Below are positions 1 to 6,256 of a DNA stretch of 7,651 nt, piece by piece. Each line of letters starts with the position of its first letter. Positions within the stretch are counted from its first letter, which is position 1. Made by a program: the position numbers and the translations under genes. Under the pieces are notes generated by a model, which was not told where the DNA came from, made no database searches, and saw only the letters and a list, made by a program, of their open reading frames with translations. Origin of the DNA: an uncultured Oscillospiraceae bacterium (GTDB lineage: Bacteria > Bacillota > Clostridia > Oscillospirales > Oscillospiraceae); the NCBI GenBank assembly GCA_910585735.1, contig CAJUEU010000060.1, forward strand, positions 1 through 7,651. Reading direction: 5' to 3'.

Positions 1-2137
1 GACGGATGGTGGCGTGGGGGCAGACGTAAGCGCACTGGTTGCACTGGATACACTTGTTCTGGTCCCAGGCGGGCACGGAAACGGCGATACCCCGCTTCTC
101 ATAGGCGGCGGCGCCCAGCTGGAAGGTGCCGTCCACGTAAGGCAGGAAGGCGGAGACGGGGAGAGAGTCGCCGTCCATCCGATCGATGGGCTCCAGCAGG
201 TCCTCCACCATCTTCACGGTGGCGGGACGGCCGGTGTGGGTAGAGGCCTTGGGCTCGTCCTGCGCGGTGGCCCAGGAGGCGGGCACGTTGAACTTCTTGA
301 AGGCGGTGGCGCCGGCGTCGATGGCCTTCCAGTTCAGCTCGACGACGTCCCGGCCCTTCTTCAGGTAGGAGTGCTCGGCGGCGTCCTTCATATACTGGAT
401 GGCCTCCTCGCTGGGCATGATCTTGGCCAGGGCGAAGAAGGCGGACTGAAGAATGGTGTTGGTCCGCTTGCCCATGCCGATCTCAATGGCCAGGTCGATG
501 GCGTTGATGGTGTAGACCTGGATGTTATGCTCGGCGATGTAGCGCTTGGCCACGGCGGGCATATGCTTGTCCAGTTCCTCGTCGCTCCACTGGCAGTTGA
601 TGAGGAAGGTGCCGCCGTCCTTCACGTCCCGGACCATGGGGAAGCCCTTGACGATATAGGCGGGCACATGGCAGGCCACGAAGTCGGCCTTGTTGATATA
701 GTAGGGGCTGTGGATGGGCTTGTCGCCGAAGCGCAGGTGGCTGATGGTCACGCCGCCGGTCTTCTTGGAGTCGTACTGGAAATAAGACTGGATATACTTG
801 TCGGTGTGGTCGCCGATGATCTTGGTGGAGTTCTTGTTGGCGCCCACGGTGCCGTCGCCGCCCAGACCCCAGAACTTGCACTCCACGGTGCCCTCCACCG
901 CGGTGTTGGGGCAGTCGTGCTCGGGCAGGGAGAGGCTGGTGACGTCGTCCACGATGCCGATGGTGAACTCCCGCTTGGGCTGGGCCTTGCTGAGCTCCTC
1001 AAAGACGGCGAAGACGCTGCGGGGCGGGGTGTCCTTGGAGCCCAGGCCGTACCGGCCGCCCACAACGGTCTTGTCGGTGATGCCCGCCTCGAAGAGGGCG
1101 GAGATCACGTCCTGGTAGAGAGGCTCACCCAGACTGCCGGGCTCCTTGGTGCGGTCCAAAACGGCGATCTTCTTGGCGGAGGCGGGGATGGCGGCGATGA
1201 GCTTGTCCGCCCGGAAGGGACGGTACAGCCGGACCTTCACCAGGCCCACCTTCTCCCCGTGGGCGTTCATATAGTCGATGACCTCCTCGGCCACATCGCA
1301 GATGGAGCCCATGGCGATGATGACCCGGTCAGCGTCGGGAGCGCCGTGGTAGTTGAAGAGCTGGTAGTCGGTGCCCAGCTTGGCGTTGATCTTGCCCATG
1401 TACTCCTCCACGATCTCGGGAAGAGCGTCATAGAACTTGTTGCAGGCCTCCCGGTGCTGGAAGAACACGTCGCCGTTCTCGTGGGAGCCCCGCATCACGG
1501 GACGCTCGGGGTTGAGGGCCCGGTCACGGAAGGCCTTCACGGCGTCCATGTCCACCATCTCGGCCAGGTCGTCGTAATCCCACACGGCCACCTTCTGGAT
1601 CTCGTGGGAGGTGCGGAAGCCGTCGAAGAAGTTGACGAAGGGGACGCGGCCCTTGATGGCGGCCAGATGGGCCACGGGAGCCAGGTCCATGACCTCCTGC
1701 ACGCTGCCCTCGGCCAGCATGGCGAAGCCGGTCTGGCGGCAGGCCATGACGTCGGAGTGATCGCCGAAGATGTTCAGGCTCTGGGCGGCCACGGTCCGGG
1801 CGGACACGTGGAACACGCCGGGGAGAAGCTCGCCCGCGATCTTGTACATATTGGGGATCATGAGCAGCAGGCCCTGGGACGCGGTGTAGGTGGTGGTCAG
1901 GGCGCCGGCGGCCAGAGAGCCGTGAACGGTGCCGGACGCGCCGGCCTCGGACTGCATCTCGATGACCCGGACGGGGTTACCGAAGATGTTTTTGCGGCCG
2001 GCCGCGGCCCACTGGTCCACGTTGTCGGCCATGGGGCTGGACGGCGTGATGGGGTAGATCCCCGCCACCTCGGTAAAGGCGTACGATACGTGCGCCGCCG
2101 CGGTGTTGCCGTCCATGGACTTGAACTGTCTTGCCAT
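1..2137 (-). CDS. nifJ: Pyruvate:ferredoxin (flavodoxin) oxidoreductase, N-terminal 712 residues; gene runs off the window start
   Basis: Cytoplasmic iron-sulfur, thiamine-diphosphate (TPP) enzyme that converts pyruvate and CoA to acetyl-CoA and CO2, passing electrons to ferredoxin; it is central to anaerobic fermentation. The protein starts MARQFKSMDGNTAAAHVSYA. The POR N-terminal domain shows YPITPSSPMAD (28-38) and VIEMQSEAGA (58-67). T31, E64 and R114 fall at the same numbers as the pyruvate/TPP-site residues of the Desulfovibrio africanus enzyme. The POR gamma domain lies in roughly residues 415-630, followed by the EKR motif (680-682). The first [4Fe-4S] motif, CxxCxxCxxxCPH, has C696, C699, C702 and C706. 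Family length is about 1170-1190, so the second cluster motif and the C-terminal TPP domain lie outside the window. The start is ATG at 2137 with AAGGAGG (2147-2153) nine bases upstream. The truncation is the window edge; no frameshift is seen. Confidence 0.97.
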   Translation of the reverse strand, partial: MARQFKSMDGNTAAAHVSYAFTEVAGIYPITPSSPMADNVDQWAAAGRKNIFGNPVRVIEMQSEAGASGTVHGSLAAGALTTTYTASQGLLLMIPNMYKIAGELLPGVFHVSARTVAAQSLNIFGDHSDVMACRQTGFAMLAEGSVQEVMDLAPVAHLAAIKGRVPFVNFFDGFRTSHEIQKVAVWDYDDLAEMVDMDAVKAFRDRALNPERPVMRGSHENGDVFFQHREACNKFYDALPEIVEEYMGKINAKLGTDYQLFNYHGAPDADRVIIAMGSICDVAEEVIDYMNAHGEKVGLVKVRLYRPFRADKLIAAIPASAKKIAVLDRTKEPGSLGEPLYQDVISALFEAGITDKTVVGGRYGLGSKDTPPRSVFAVFEELSKAQPKREFTIGIVDDVTSLSLPEHDCPNTAVEGTVECKFWGLGGDGTVGANKNSTKIIGDHTDKYIQSYFQYDSKKTGGVTISHLRFGDKPIHSPYYINKADFVACHVPAYIVKGFPMVRDVKDGGTFLINCQWSDEELDKHMPAVAKRYIAEHNIQVYTINAIDLAIEIGMGKRTNTILQSAFFALAKIMPSEEAIQYMKDAAEHSYLKKGRDVVELNWKAIDAGATAFKKFNVPASWATAQDEPKASTHTGRPATVKMVEDLLEPIDRMDGDSLPVSAFLPYVDGTFQLGAAAYEKRGIAVSVPAWDQNKCIQCNQCAYVCPHATIR

Positions 2138-2212
2138 GTGACGATTCCTCCTTAACAATATCTCAAATTTGATTTGCCGGGATTCGGAAAACAAATTTTC
2201 TGCATCGTTCTT

Positions 2213-2241
2213 ATTTTATCATTGCCTGTCCCATTTGTAAA
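2213..2241 (-). promoter_or_regulatory. Extended -10 sigma-A promoter of nifJ
   Basis: On the minus strand, TTTACA (2236-2241) and TAAAAT (2213-2218) are separated by exactly 17 bases. TG sits one base before the -10, giving an extended -10. Each hexamer is 5/6 to consensus. Transcription would start near 2206, leaving a leader of about 68 bases ending in AAGGAGG. The leader has two CAAATTT copies (2164-2170, 2192-2198). No clear Rex operator pair is visible. Confidence 0.7.
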
Positions 2242-2274
2242 CGGTTCCGGGCAAAAAAATAGAGAGAAAATTTA

Positions 2275-2314
2275 GGGGGAGGCCTATGCTCCCCCGGCGA
2301 AGGGGGCTCTTTTT
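2275..2314. repeat. GC-rich hairpin cluster with two competing stems, terminator-like
   Basis: GGGGGAG (2275-2281) and CTCCCCC (2289-2295) form a perfect 7-bp stem with a 7-base loop. CCCCC (2291-2295) can instead pair with GGGGG (2302-2306) around GGCGAA, followed on the plus strand by CTCTTTTT. On the minus strand, the first stem is followed by a T-rich tract (2241-2274). It lies upstream of both flanking promoters, so it belongs to no obvious transcript. It may be a remnant of an old terminator or an intergenic repeat. No gene is seen in 2242-2366. Confidence 0.45.
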
Positions 2315-2367
2315 GCAAACGCCTCTTTGCTTTGGGAGAAACCCTGTCAAGTTCGGAAGGATCTGGA

Positions 2368-2397
2368 ATATATTTGTTGACAAATAGACAAATATAT
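2368..2397. promoter_or_regulatory. Candidate operator: 10-bp inverted repeat with 10-base spacer
   Basis: ATATATTTGT (2368-2377) and ACAAATATAT (2388-2397) are perfect reverse complements, spaced 10 bases apart, so the half-site centres are 20 bases apart (about two helical turns). A tighter dyad, TATTTGT-TG-ACAAATA (2371-2386), and a tandem GACAAATA pair (2379-2394) share the same bases. The dyad covers the -35 box and most of the spacer of the promoter at 2377-2405, the usual place for a repressor site. No regulator gene is in the window, and the family is not recognised. Local AT-richness makes chance symmetry easier, but a 10-bp perfect arm is still notable. Confidence 0.55.
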
Positions 2398-2405
2398 CAT
2401 ATAAT
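2377..2405 (+). promoter_or_regulatory. Perfect-consensus sigma-A promoter of the secreted-protein gene
   Basis: TTGACA (2377-2382), a 17-base spacer, and TATAAT (2400-2405): an exact match to the vegetative consensus at the ideal spacing. Transcription would start near 2412, about 155 bases before the first gene of the plus-strand cassette. Such a promoter would be strong unless repressed, which fits the overlapping dyad. Confidence 0.85.
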
Positions 2406-2411
2406 ACAATT

Positions 2412-2566
2412 ATAGAGGAGAACATCAATAAAAAATTGGTCAAAGCACAGAGGACGTTTCTCTGACTGACCAGAAAGGGCTGGGTGAGTCCCATGCAGAG
2501 GTAAATCTTTGTCCGTTGTTCTTCCCTGCGGATCCGCCATGCTGCCGATCACAAAGGAGGATTATT
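2412..2566 (+). promoter_or_regulatory. Structured 5' leader of the secreted-protein gene
   Basis: Stem-loop A (2437-2472) has an outer stem TGGTCA/TGACCA (2437-2442, 2467-2472) and an inner stem CAGAGGA/TTCTCTG (2448-2454, 2458-2464) on a CGT loop. Stem-loop B (2479-2496) has TGGG/CCCA (2481-2484, 2490-2493) with a flanking GC pair across a bulge. A second CAGAGG copy (2496-2501) could replace the first in pairing with CTCTG (2460-2464), giving mutually exclusive folds. GCGGATCCGC (2528-2537) is a 10-bp palindrome. The leader ends in AAAGGAGG (2553-2560). GAGGAG at 2415-2420 has no suitable start codon after it. It matches no riboswitch class that I recognise. Confidence 0.4.
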
Positions 2567-3853
2567 ATGATGACAAAGAAATTCCTATCTATGTTCCTGG
2601 CTCTGGCTATGTGTCTGTCCCTGGCTGCCCCGGCAGGGGCAATGGAAGATGCTACCGCTTGGTCTGACCGATGCACTGATAATGCCCGGGTTTTTACACC
2701 TCAAGAATTTGCACAGCTTTTCTCTACGGATGAACTCGCCACAAGAAGTAGCAACCGTGTTGATAGCATTTCATATTCATATCGCATGACGAAAAAACCT
2801 GAGAATAGCTTATTTGCTGACGTTGAGATGCATATTACCTTGAATGGTCAGTATCCTATTACAGTTTTGGGAACGGTTAACGGATATCTTCTTTCAAATA
2901 ATGATATTTTGTGGGAAGGTCCTCTTGACGGAACAGTTACAATCAATAATATTAGTTATTCCGTAATTGTTGGCTTTGCAAAGCTGGAAAGTGATAATAA
3001 AATCCAAGCAAGCATGACGATTCAGGCTGTGGATCCGGCAAGTGAGATTGGTTTGATTATTTTTACTTTTGGTGATACTGTTGTGACAAAAGAGACATAC
3101 CAATTAATTAAAAACGTGAAAGTTTCATCTGAAGAAATGGCGGTGGAAACAGAAGAGGAAAATATTTTGAGGAATGTGAGGGCAGGGTCTTATACCTCTC
3201 TTGGTTTCGTAACGACCAATTTTGCACAAGGAAGTTTTCCTATACCTGAAACTGCACAAAAGGCAACAGGTTTTTTTGATAAATCGTCTAATCGATTGGC
3301 GGTTTCAATTGTATCTTACACATCAAATGTCGATAAATATTTTAAAAATCTTTTGGGTGTAGGAACTTTAGTGGAAACAACAATTGATTCTTTTTCTATT
3401 GAATTGAAACGGGGTAGTTCTACATCGAATTCATACATTGCGGGAATAGAGTCGTTTGATTTTGATATAGATAATAACTGCGGGAAAAATGTGTCGCTTA
3501 ACGCTTTGTTTGAAGATATTATGGGGATCCTTGGTGTTCCCACGAGCACAATTTCTGCAATTTTTGATGGTCTAAAGGGGGCTGTTGAAGAAAGTCACCA
3601 TACTGATAACACAAAAGTCAGCGTAAACTTTGATAAATATCAACATGCCAATTTTGATAACAGTGCCCCTGGAGTCCCTATTGTATTTCAACTTGCAAAA
3701 AGTACCAGTAGCTCCACAGGTTCCAGTTCATATACATTTACAACATCTATTCGATACCAGACTGTTTTGTTGGAGGCGGACGGTTCACAAATGAATTTTA
3801 TATATATAAATGGTATAAATGCATCCAAAAATGTCTCAGTAACGTTAGGATGA
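2567..3853 (+). CDS. Secreted protein of unknown function, AT-rich gene
   Basis: 428 residues from ATG 2567, with AAAGGAGG six bases upstream; ATG 2570 is an equally possible start (nine-base spacing). The protein begins with a classic Sec signal peptide: basic MMTKK, a hydrophobic stretch 6-21, and an APAGA site predicting cleavage after A25. The mature part is rich in Ser, Thr, Asn and short alternating hydrophobic segments (86-180, 241-301, 387-428), suggesting beta structure. A Ser/Thr-rich stretch lies at 379-394. C36 and C305 are the only mature cysteines. No later membrane segment or cell-wall sorting signal is seen, so release or non-covalent attachment is likely. I do not recognise the family. 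The AT-rich third positions contrast sharply with nifJ and spoIIP, suggesting transfer or relaxed selection. It is followed three bases later by the next gene. Confidence 0.85.
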   Translation: MMTKKFLSMFLALAMCLSLAAPAGAMEDATAWSDRCTDNARVFTPQEFAQLFSTDELATRSSNRVDSISYSYRMTKKPENSLFADVEMHITLNGQYPITVLGTVNGYLLSNNDILWEGPLDGTVTINNISYSVIVGFAKLESDNKIQASMTIQAVDPASEIGLIIFTFGDTVVTKETYQLIKNVKVSSEEMAVETEEENILRNVRAGSYTSLGFVTTNFAQGSFPIPETAQKATGFFDKSSNRLAVSIVSYTSNVDKYFKNLLGVGTLVETTIDSFSIELKRGSSTSNSYIAGIESFDFDIDNNCGKNVSLNALFEDIMGILGVPTSTISAIFDGLKGAVEESHHTDNTKVSVNFDKYQHANFDNSAPGVPIVFQLAKSTSSSTGSSSYTFTTSIRYQTVLLEADGSQMNFIYINGINASKNVSVTLG

Positions 3854-3856
3854 TAA

Positions 3857-4222
3857 GTGTTGAAAAAGCGGTATCTATGGTTTTGGCTACTCCTCACAAC
3901 TATAATCCTTATTTTGACTACCCAATGGGTTTCGTGGAGAACAGTTCCGCAAGAGCCAGCTTTAACGGTAAGACATATCTATGGAGCCATTACCGCTTAT
4001 GAAGAATCTGAAGAAGGCTTAATTATTGTGGTGGAGGATTCAGGATTAAAAAGGCGATGCCACATCATTGATGGTTATACACAGGGTCTTGAGGGTTTGG
4101 GGGACACAATTGAAAATAGAGAAATTGGACTTTCTGTTTGGGTAATTTCTGAATATGATATGCACCAATTTCCAGGTAAGGATGGACTCTGGCCCATTAT
4201 GGCGATTCATCCATGGAGCTAA
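3857..4222 (+). CDS. Small membrane-anchored protein of unknown function
   Basis: 121 residues with start GTG 3857, or in-frame TTG 3860. AGGA (3847-3850) is six or nine bases upstream and overlaps the end of the preceding gene, whose TGA is only three bases away, so translational coupling is likely. The N-terminus MLKKRYLWFW is followed by a single membrane helix (about 7-21). The positive-inside pattern places residues 29-121 outside the cell. This part has short strands (ITAYEESEEGLIIVVED at 45-61, SVWVISEY at 93-100) that could form a small OB-like or beta-barrel fold, but that is only an impression. C68 is its single cysteine. No family is recognised. Its co-transcription with the secreted protein suggests a shared envelope role. 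Confidence 0.75.
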   Translation: MLKKRYLWFWLLLTTIILILTTQWVSWRTVPQEPALTVRHIYGAITAYEESEEGLIIVVEDSGLKRRCHIIDGYTQGLEGLGDTIENREIGLSVWVISEYDMHQFPGKDGLWPIMAIHPWS

Positions 4223-4246
4223 AGGCCAGCGGAACGGTTCTTCTAT

Positions 4247-4282
4247 CTTCGTCGAACACGAAGGGCCAGACGGGAGACCGTC
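4247..4282. repeat. Two adjacent small hairpins between the second and third cassette genes
   Basis: CTTCGT-CGAAC-ACGAAG (4247-4263) is a perfect 6-bp stem. GACGG-GAGA-CCGTC (4269-4282) is a perfect 5-bp stem closed by a GNRA-type GAGA loop. Neither has a following T run, so they look more like an RNA-processing or stability element in the 99-base gap than a terminator. No convincing promoter is visible here. Confidence 0.4.
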
Positions 4283-4321
4283 CCTTTGTCCTCACGGTTT
4301 ATTAGGAAAGAGGATTTGTAT

Positions 4322-4906
4322 ATGAGGCGGTTCAAAGTGCTTATAGTGGTTGCTGCTTTCTGTCTCTTCGGTTATGCGGCTATCCTTCTGCTTAGAGCTC
4401 CCTCCCAAGAAGTGGTCACTGTCTACAGCCAAACGCAAATTCAAGGAAACGACCTTCGGGCCGAGCTCACTCAGCCGTATTTTCCGCAAGATCCCGGTCT
4501 CTTTCAAGTTGATCTGAGCAAAATTGAAACGCTTTCCGAAGGACAGCCCCTTTACCGGCAGGAAGTAACCAAACAGTATGGGACCTTTTTTTCTGTTTCT
4601 CTTATCGCTTTTTTTGTTGATCCGCTCTGTCATGATCGCATTGCTGTATACCTGTTCCTTACCCCGGGAGACCTGAATCCTACCCTGGAGCCCATATCAT
4701 CCATTGTCACGCATGATGAACCCACCCAGAAGGATCTCCTTCTTTTCTGCCGCTATAAGCTGTCAGGTACCTACCACTCTTCTATGCAGGGAGCACACTT
4801 GGAGAAATTGACCTGTGGAGAAGGGCAAATCTTTCAGGCTGGATCTGGTCACTTCTCTGGCGTAGACACCATTCTTGCGCATAAGAACGATTTTTTGCAG
4901 CCATGA
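4322..4906 (+). CDS. Membrane-anchored protein of unknown function
   Basis: 194 residues from ATG 4322, with an AGAGG ribosome binding site (4309-4313) eight bases upstream; an in-frame TTG at 4286 lacks such a site. The N-terminus MRRFK leads into one hydrophobic helix (6-24), then a predicted extracellular part (25-194). A C14 inside the helix is not in a good lipobox. C103, C143 and C165 lie in the soluble part. Weak hydrophobic stretches (89-99, 107-114) look like buried strands rather than membrane spans. No family is recognised. It ends with tandem stops TGA TAA, like the first cassette gene. Base composition is intermediate between the first gene and the GC-rich neighbours. It is probably co-transcribed with the two genes upstream across a 99-base gap. 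Confidence 0.75.
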   Translation: MRRFKVLIVVAAFCLFGYAAILLLRAPSQEVVTVYSQTQIQGNDLRAELTQPYFPQDPGLFQVDLSKIETLSEGQPLYRQEVTKQYGTFFSVSLIAFFVDPLCHDRIAVYLFLTPGDLNPTLEPISSIVTHDEPTQKDLLLFCRYKLSGTYHSSMQGAHLEKLTCGEGQIFQAGSGHFSGVDTILAHKNDFLQP

Positions 4907-4916
4907 TAAAAACACT

Positions 4917-4942
4917 GGTCCGGCTTTTTTGCTTGGCCTTTT
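4917..4942 (+). terminator. Possible intrinsic terminator of the three-gene cassette
   Basis: GGTCCGGC (4917-4924) pairs with GCTTGGCC (4931-4938) with one mismatch and two G-U pairs around a TTTTTT loop, then TTTT (4939-4942). It begins ten bases after the stop of the third gene. The stem is imperfect, so the call is moderate. Confidence 0.4.
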
Positions 4943-4965
4943 GGAAAAAGCAACTACTTATGCTA

Positions 4966-4994
4966 CAAGGGAGAGCCCGGCGGGCTCTCCCTTG
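4966..4994 (-). terminator. Perfect 13-bp hairpin between convergent genes, probable spoIIP terminator
   Basis: CAAGGGAGAGCCC (4966-4978) and GGGCTCTCCCTTG (4982-4994) are exact reverse complements with a 3-base loop. It lies 29 bases past the spoIIP stop. On the minus strand the next 15 bases are only moderately T-rich before CTTTTT, and on the plus strand no T run follows. It probably blocks transcription or trims 3' ends for spoIIP, and perhaps for both convergent units. Confidence 0.6.
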
Positions 4995-5023
4995 AGTCAT
5001 ATCCACCCATAATGGCGGAAGGG

Positions 5024-6190
5024 TCATTTCTCCTCCACCAGGCCCAAAAACACGCCCCCGGCCGCCCGGGCGAAGCACCGGGCCCCGGCCAGGGCCTCCT
5101 GGAGGGTGTTGCCGTGACTGCCCACCTCCACCAGCAGGGAGCCTACCGAAAGCTCCTGGTTGTAGGGGAGGCCCCGAAGGGCCATGGGCCGGGCCAGAGT
5201 GGGATAAAGGGTGTCCAGATTTTTCTGGATCCGGGTGGCCAGGGCCAGGTTTTCCGTCCAATCCGGATGGCTGCCGTCCCCGTTGTCGGTGCCCACCACC
5301 ACCATAACCTGGGCGGCCTTGACCCCGTCCACCGTGGTGGCCACCTTGTAGACCGTGCCGTCGGCGCCGATGAGGGCGTCCCGGTGAACGTCCAGCACCA
5401 GCCGGATGGTGGGATATTGCTCCAGATATTCCTCCACCGCGGGGCCTGAGCGGGTGTAGGCCCCGTTATATTTGGGATAGTCGTAAAAGCCCCGGTCGTG
5501 AATAACGCCGAGGCCCATCTCGGTAAAGATCTTTTCCATCTCATCCCCCACCCGGAGCATGTTGTATGCCTCCTCCAGGGTGCGGGAGTTTTCGTCGCTG
5601 GGCTCATATATGTCGGCACCGTCCGGGGTATAAGCCTCGGTGGTGTGGGTGTGGATAATGAGGATCTGGGGGCCCTGCTCGGCGGGGGAGAGGGAAAAGG
5701 AGAGCTCCTGCCCGGCCGCCTGGGCCAGGTCCACCTCCAGGGAGGAGCGGTTGTATAAGTAAAGCCCTGCCCCGGTGACATAGCCTTCCCCGGTGGTGGG
5801 CACCAGGGTGCGTTCCACAATGTCTCCCGGCGCCGCGGTGGTTTTGGGGGCCTCCAGGTCGTCCCGGTCGGGGGCGGGTTGGGCATTGGGGAGGGAGGAC
5901 TGGGAAGGCCCCTCCTCCGGGAGGAGGTCGGCGCTCCAGCCTGGGTTGGCGGCCAAAAGAGGGGATTGGGCCAGCGCCAGGCGCAGAAGAAGGGGCGGCC
6001 GGTCCCCGGGCAGTTCCCCCAGCTCCAGCCGCAAAACGGCGGTGACAAAGTCTCCCCTCTGTCCCAGGGCTTCGATCAGGCTTGTCCCCGCCCCCGCCGC
6101 CATTCCCAGGGCCAGCAGCCACACTGCCATCACGGCCAGAAAGGCGGCCATGCCCCGCCGGAAAAGCCGGAGCCAATGGATCTCTCTCAT
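5024..6190 (-). CDS. spoIIP: Stage II sporulation protein P, engulfment peptidoglycan amidase/endopeptidase
   Basis: 388 residues. SpoIIP works with SpoIID and SpoIIM at the division septum, cutting peptide stems and cross-links of septal peptidoglycan so that the mother-cell membrane can engulf the forespore. One N-terminal membrane helix (about 13-33) anchors it. A low-complexity Pro/Ala-rich linker (about 85-125) leads to the SpoIIP domain (about 173-385). Family motifs are clear: HTHTTEAY (180-187), VIHDRGFYDYPKYNGAY (229-245), LVLDVHRDA (265-273), and VEVGSHGNTLQEA (354-366). H180, E185, H269 and E355 are the likely zinc or catalytic residues by family analogy. The start is ATG 6190, with GGGAGGG (6198-6204) seven bases upstream; an upstream in-frame TTG/GTG pair (6221-6226) lacks a binding site. 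It lies 119 bases after gpr, on the same strand. Confidence 0.95.
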   Translation of the reverse strand: MREIHWLRLFRRGMAAFLAVMAVWLLALGMAAGAGTSLIEALGQRGDFVTAVLRLELGELPGDRPPLLLRLALAQSPLLAANPGWSADLLPEEGPSQSSLPNAQPAPDRDDLEAPKTTAAPGDIVERTLVPTTGEGYVTGAGLYLYNRSSLEVDLAQAAGQELSFSLSPAEQGPQILIIHTHTTEAYTPDGADIYEPSDENSRTLEEAYNMLRVGDEMEKIFTEMGLGVIHDRGFYDYPKYNGAYTRSGPAVEEYLEQYPTIRLVLDVHRDALIGADGTVYKVATTVDGVKAAQVMVVVGTDNGDGSHPDWTENLALATRIQKNLDTLYPTLARPMALRGLPYNQELSVGSLLVEVGSHGNTLQEALAGARCFARAAGGVFLGLVEEK

Positions 6191-6197
6191 TGCTTGT

Positions 6198-6242
6198 CCC
6201 TCCCGTAAATTCTTTGGTTTCACCAAAGTCTATGCGGGAGGG
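6198..6242 (-). promoter_or_regulatory. Hairpin burying the spoIIP Shine-Dalgarno sequence
   Basis: In minus-strand RNA, CCCTCCCG (6235-6242) pairs perfectly with CGGGAGGG (6198-6205), which contains the whole spoIIP Shine-Dalgarno. Inside, CTTTGGT (6222-6228) pairs with ACCAAAG (6212-6218) on a GAA loop. A 6-by-6 internal loop separates the two stems. RNA reading through from gpr would carry the full hairpin; RNA starting at the sigma-E-type promoter (6227-6256) would lack the left arms. Confidence 0.65.
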
Positions 6243-6256
6243 GAGAGGGATATGAC
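6227..6256 (-). promoter_or_regulatory. Sigma-E-type (mother-cell) promoter of spoIIP
   Basis: On the minus strand, GTCATAT (6250-6256), a 15-base spacer, and CATAGACT (6227-6234). The Bacillus sigma-E consensus is roughly TCATATT and CATACAAT with about 13-15 bases between. The -10 matches in seven of eight positions, allowing A or C at the seventh. Predicted start near 6221-6217, about 30 bases before the spoIIP ATG. Bacillus subtilis spoIIP is also sigma-E controlled, which supports the call. Confidence 0.7.

Noticed and set aside
14..2155. 713-residue plus-strand open frame opposite nifJ
   Set aside because: It is the shadow of a GC-rich gene in the opposite frame: low-complexity Gly/Val/Leu/His sequence with no domain, and the minus strand encodes a full set of pyruvate:ferredoxin oxidoreductase motifs.
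2415..2464. Leader peptide after GAGGAG
   Set aside because: No ATG, GTG or TTG lies at a workable distance; the nearest TTG (2436) is 15 bases away and gives only nine codons.
2516..2566. In-frame TTG 2516 as start of the secreted protein
   Set aside because: It would add 17 residues before a textbook signal peptide and has no ribosome binding site; ATG 2567 has AAAGGAGG at good spacing.
2412..2566. Cyclic-di-GMP-type riboswitch, from the AAAGCACAGAGGACG-like wording
   Set aside because: The conserved core and tetraloop-receptor elements of that class are not present; only short words resemble it.
2606..2625. Lipoprotein signal (LAMC) in the secreted protein
   Set aside because: The residue before Cys is Met, which is not accepted in a normal lipobox, and a good AGA cleavage site follows.
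6191..6226. Upstream TTG/GTG start of spoIIP (12 extra residues)
   Set aside because: No ribosome binding site before it, while ATG 6190 has GGGAGGG seven bases upstream; the extra residues fall in the hairpin and promoter.
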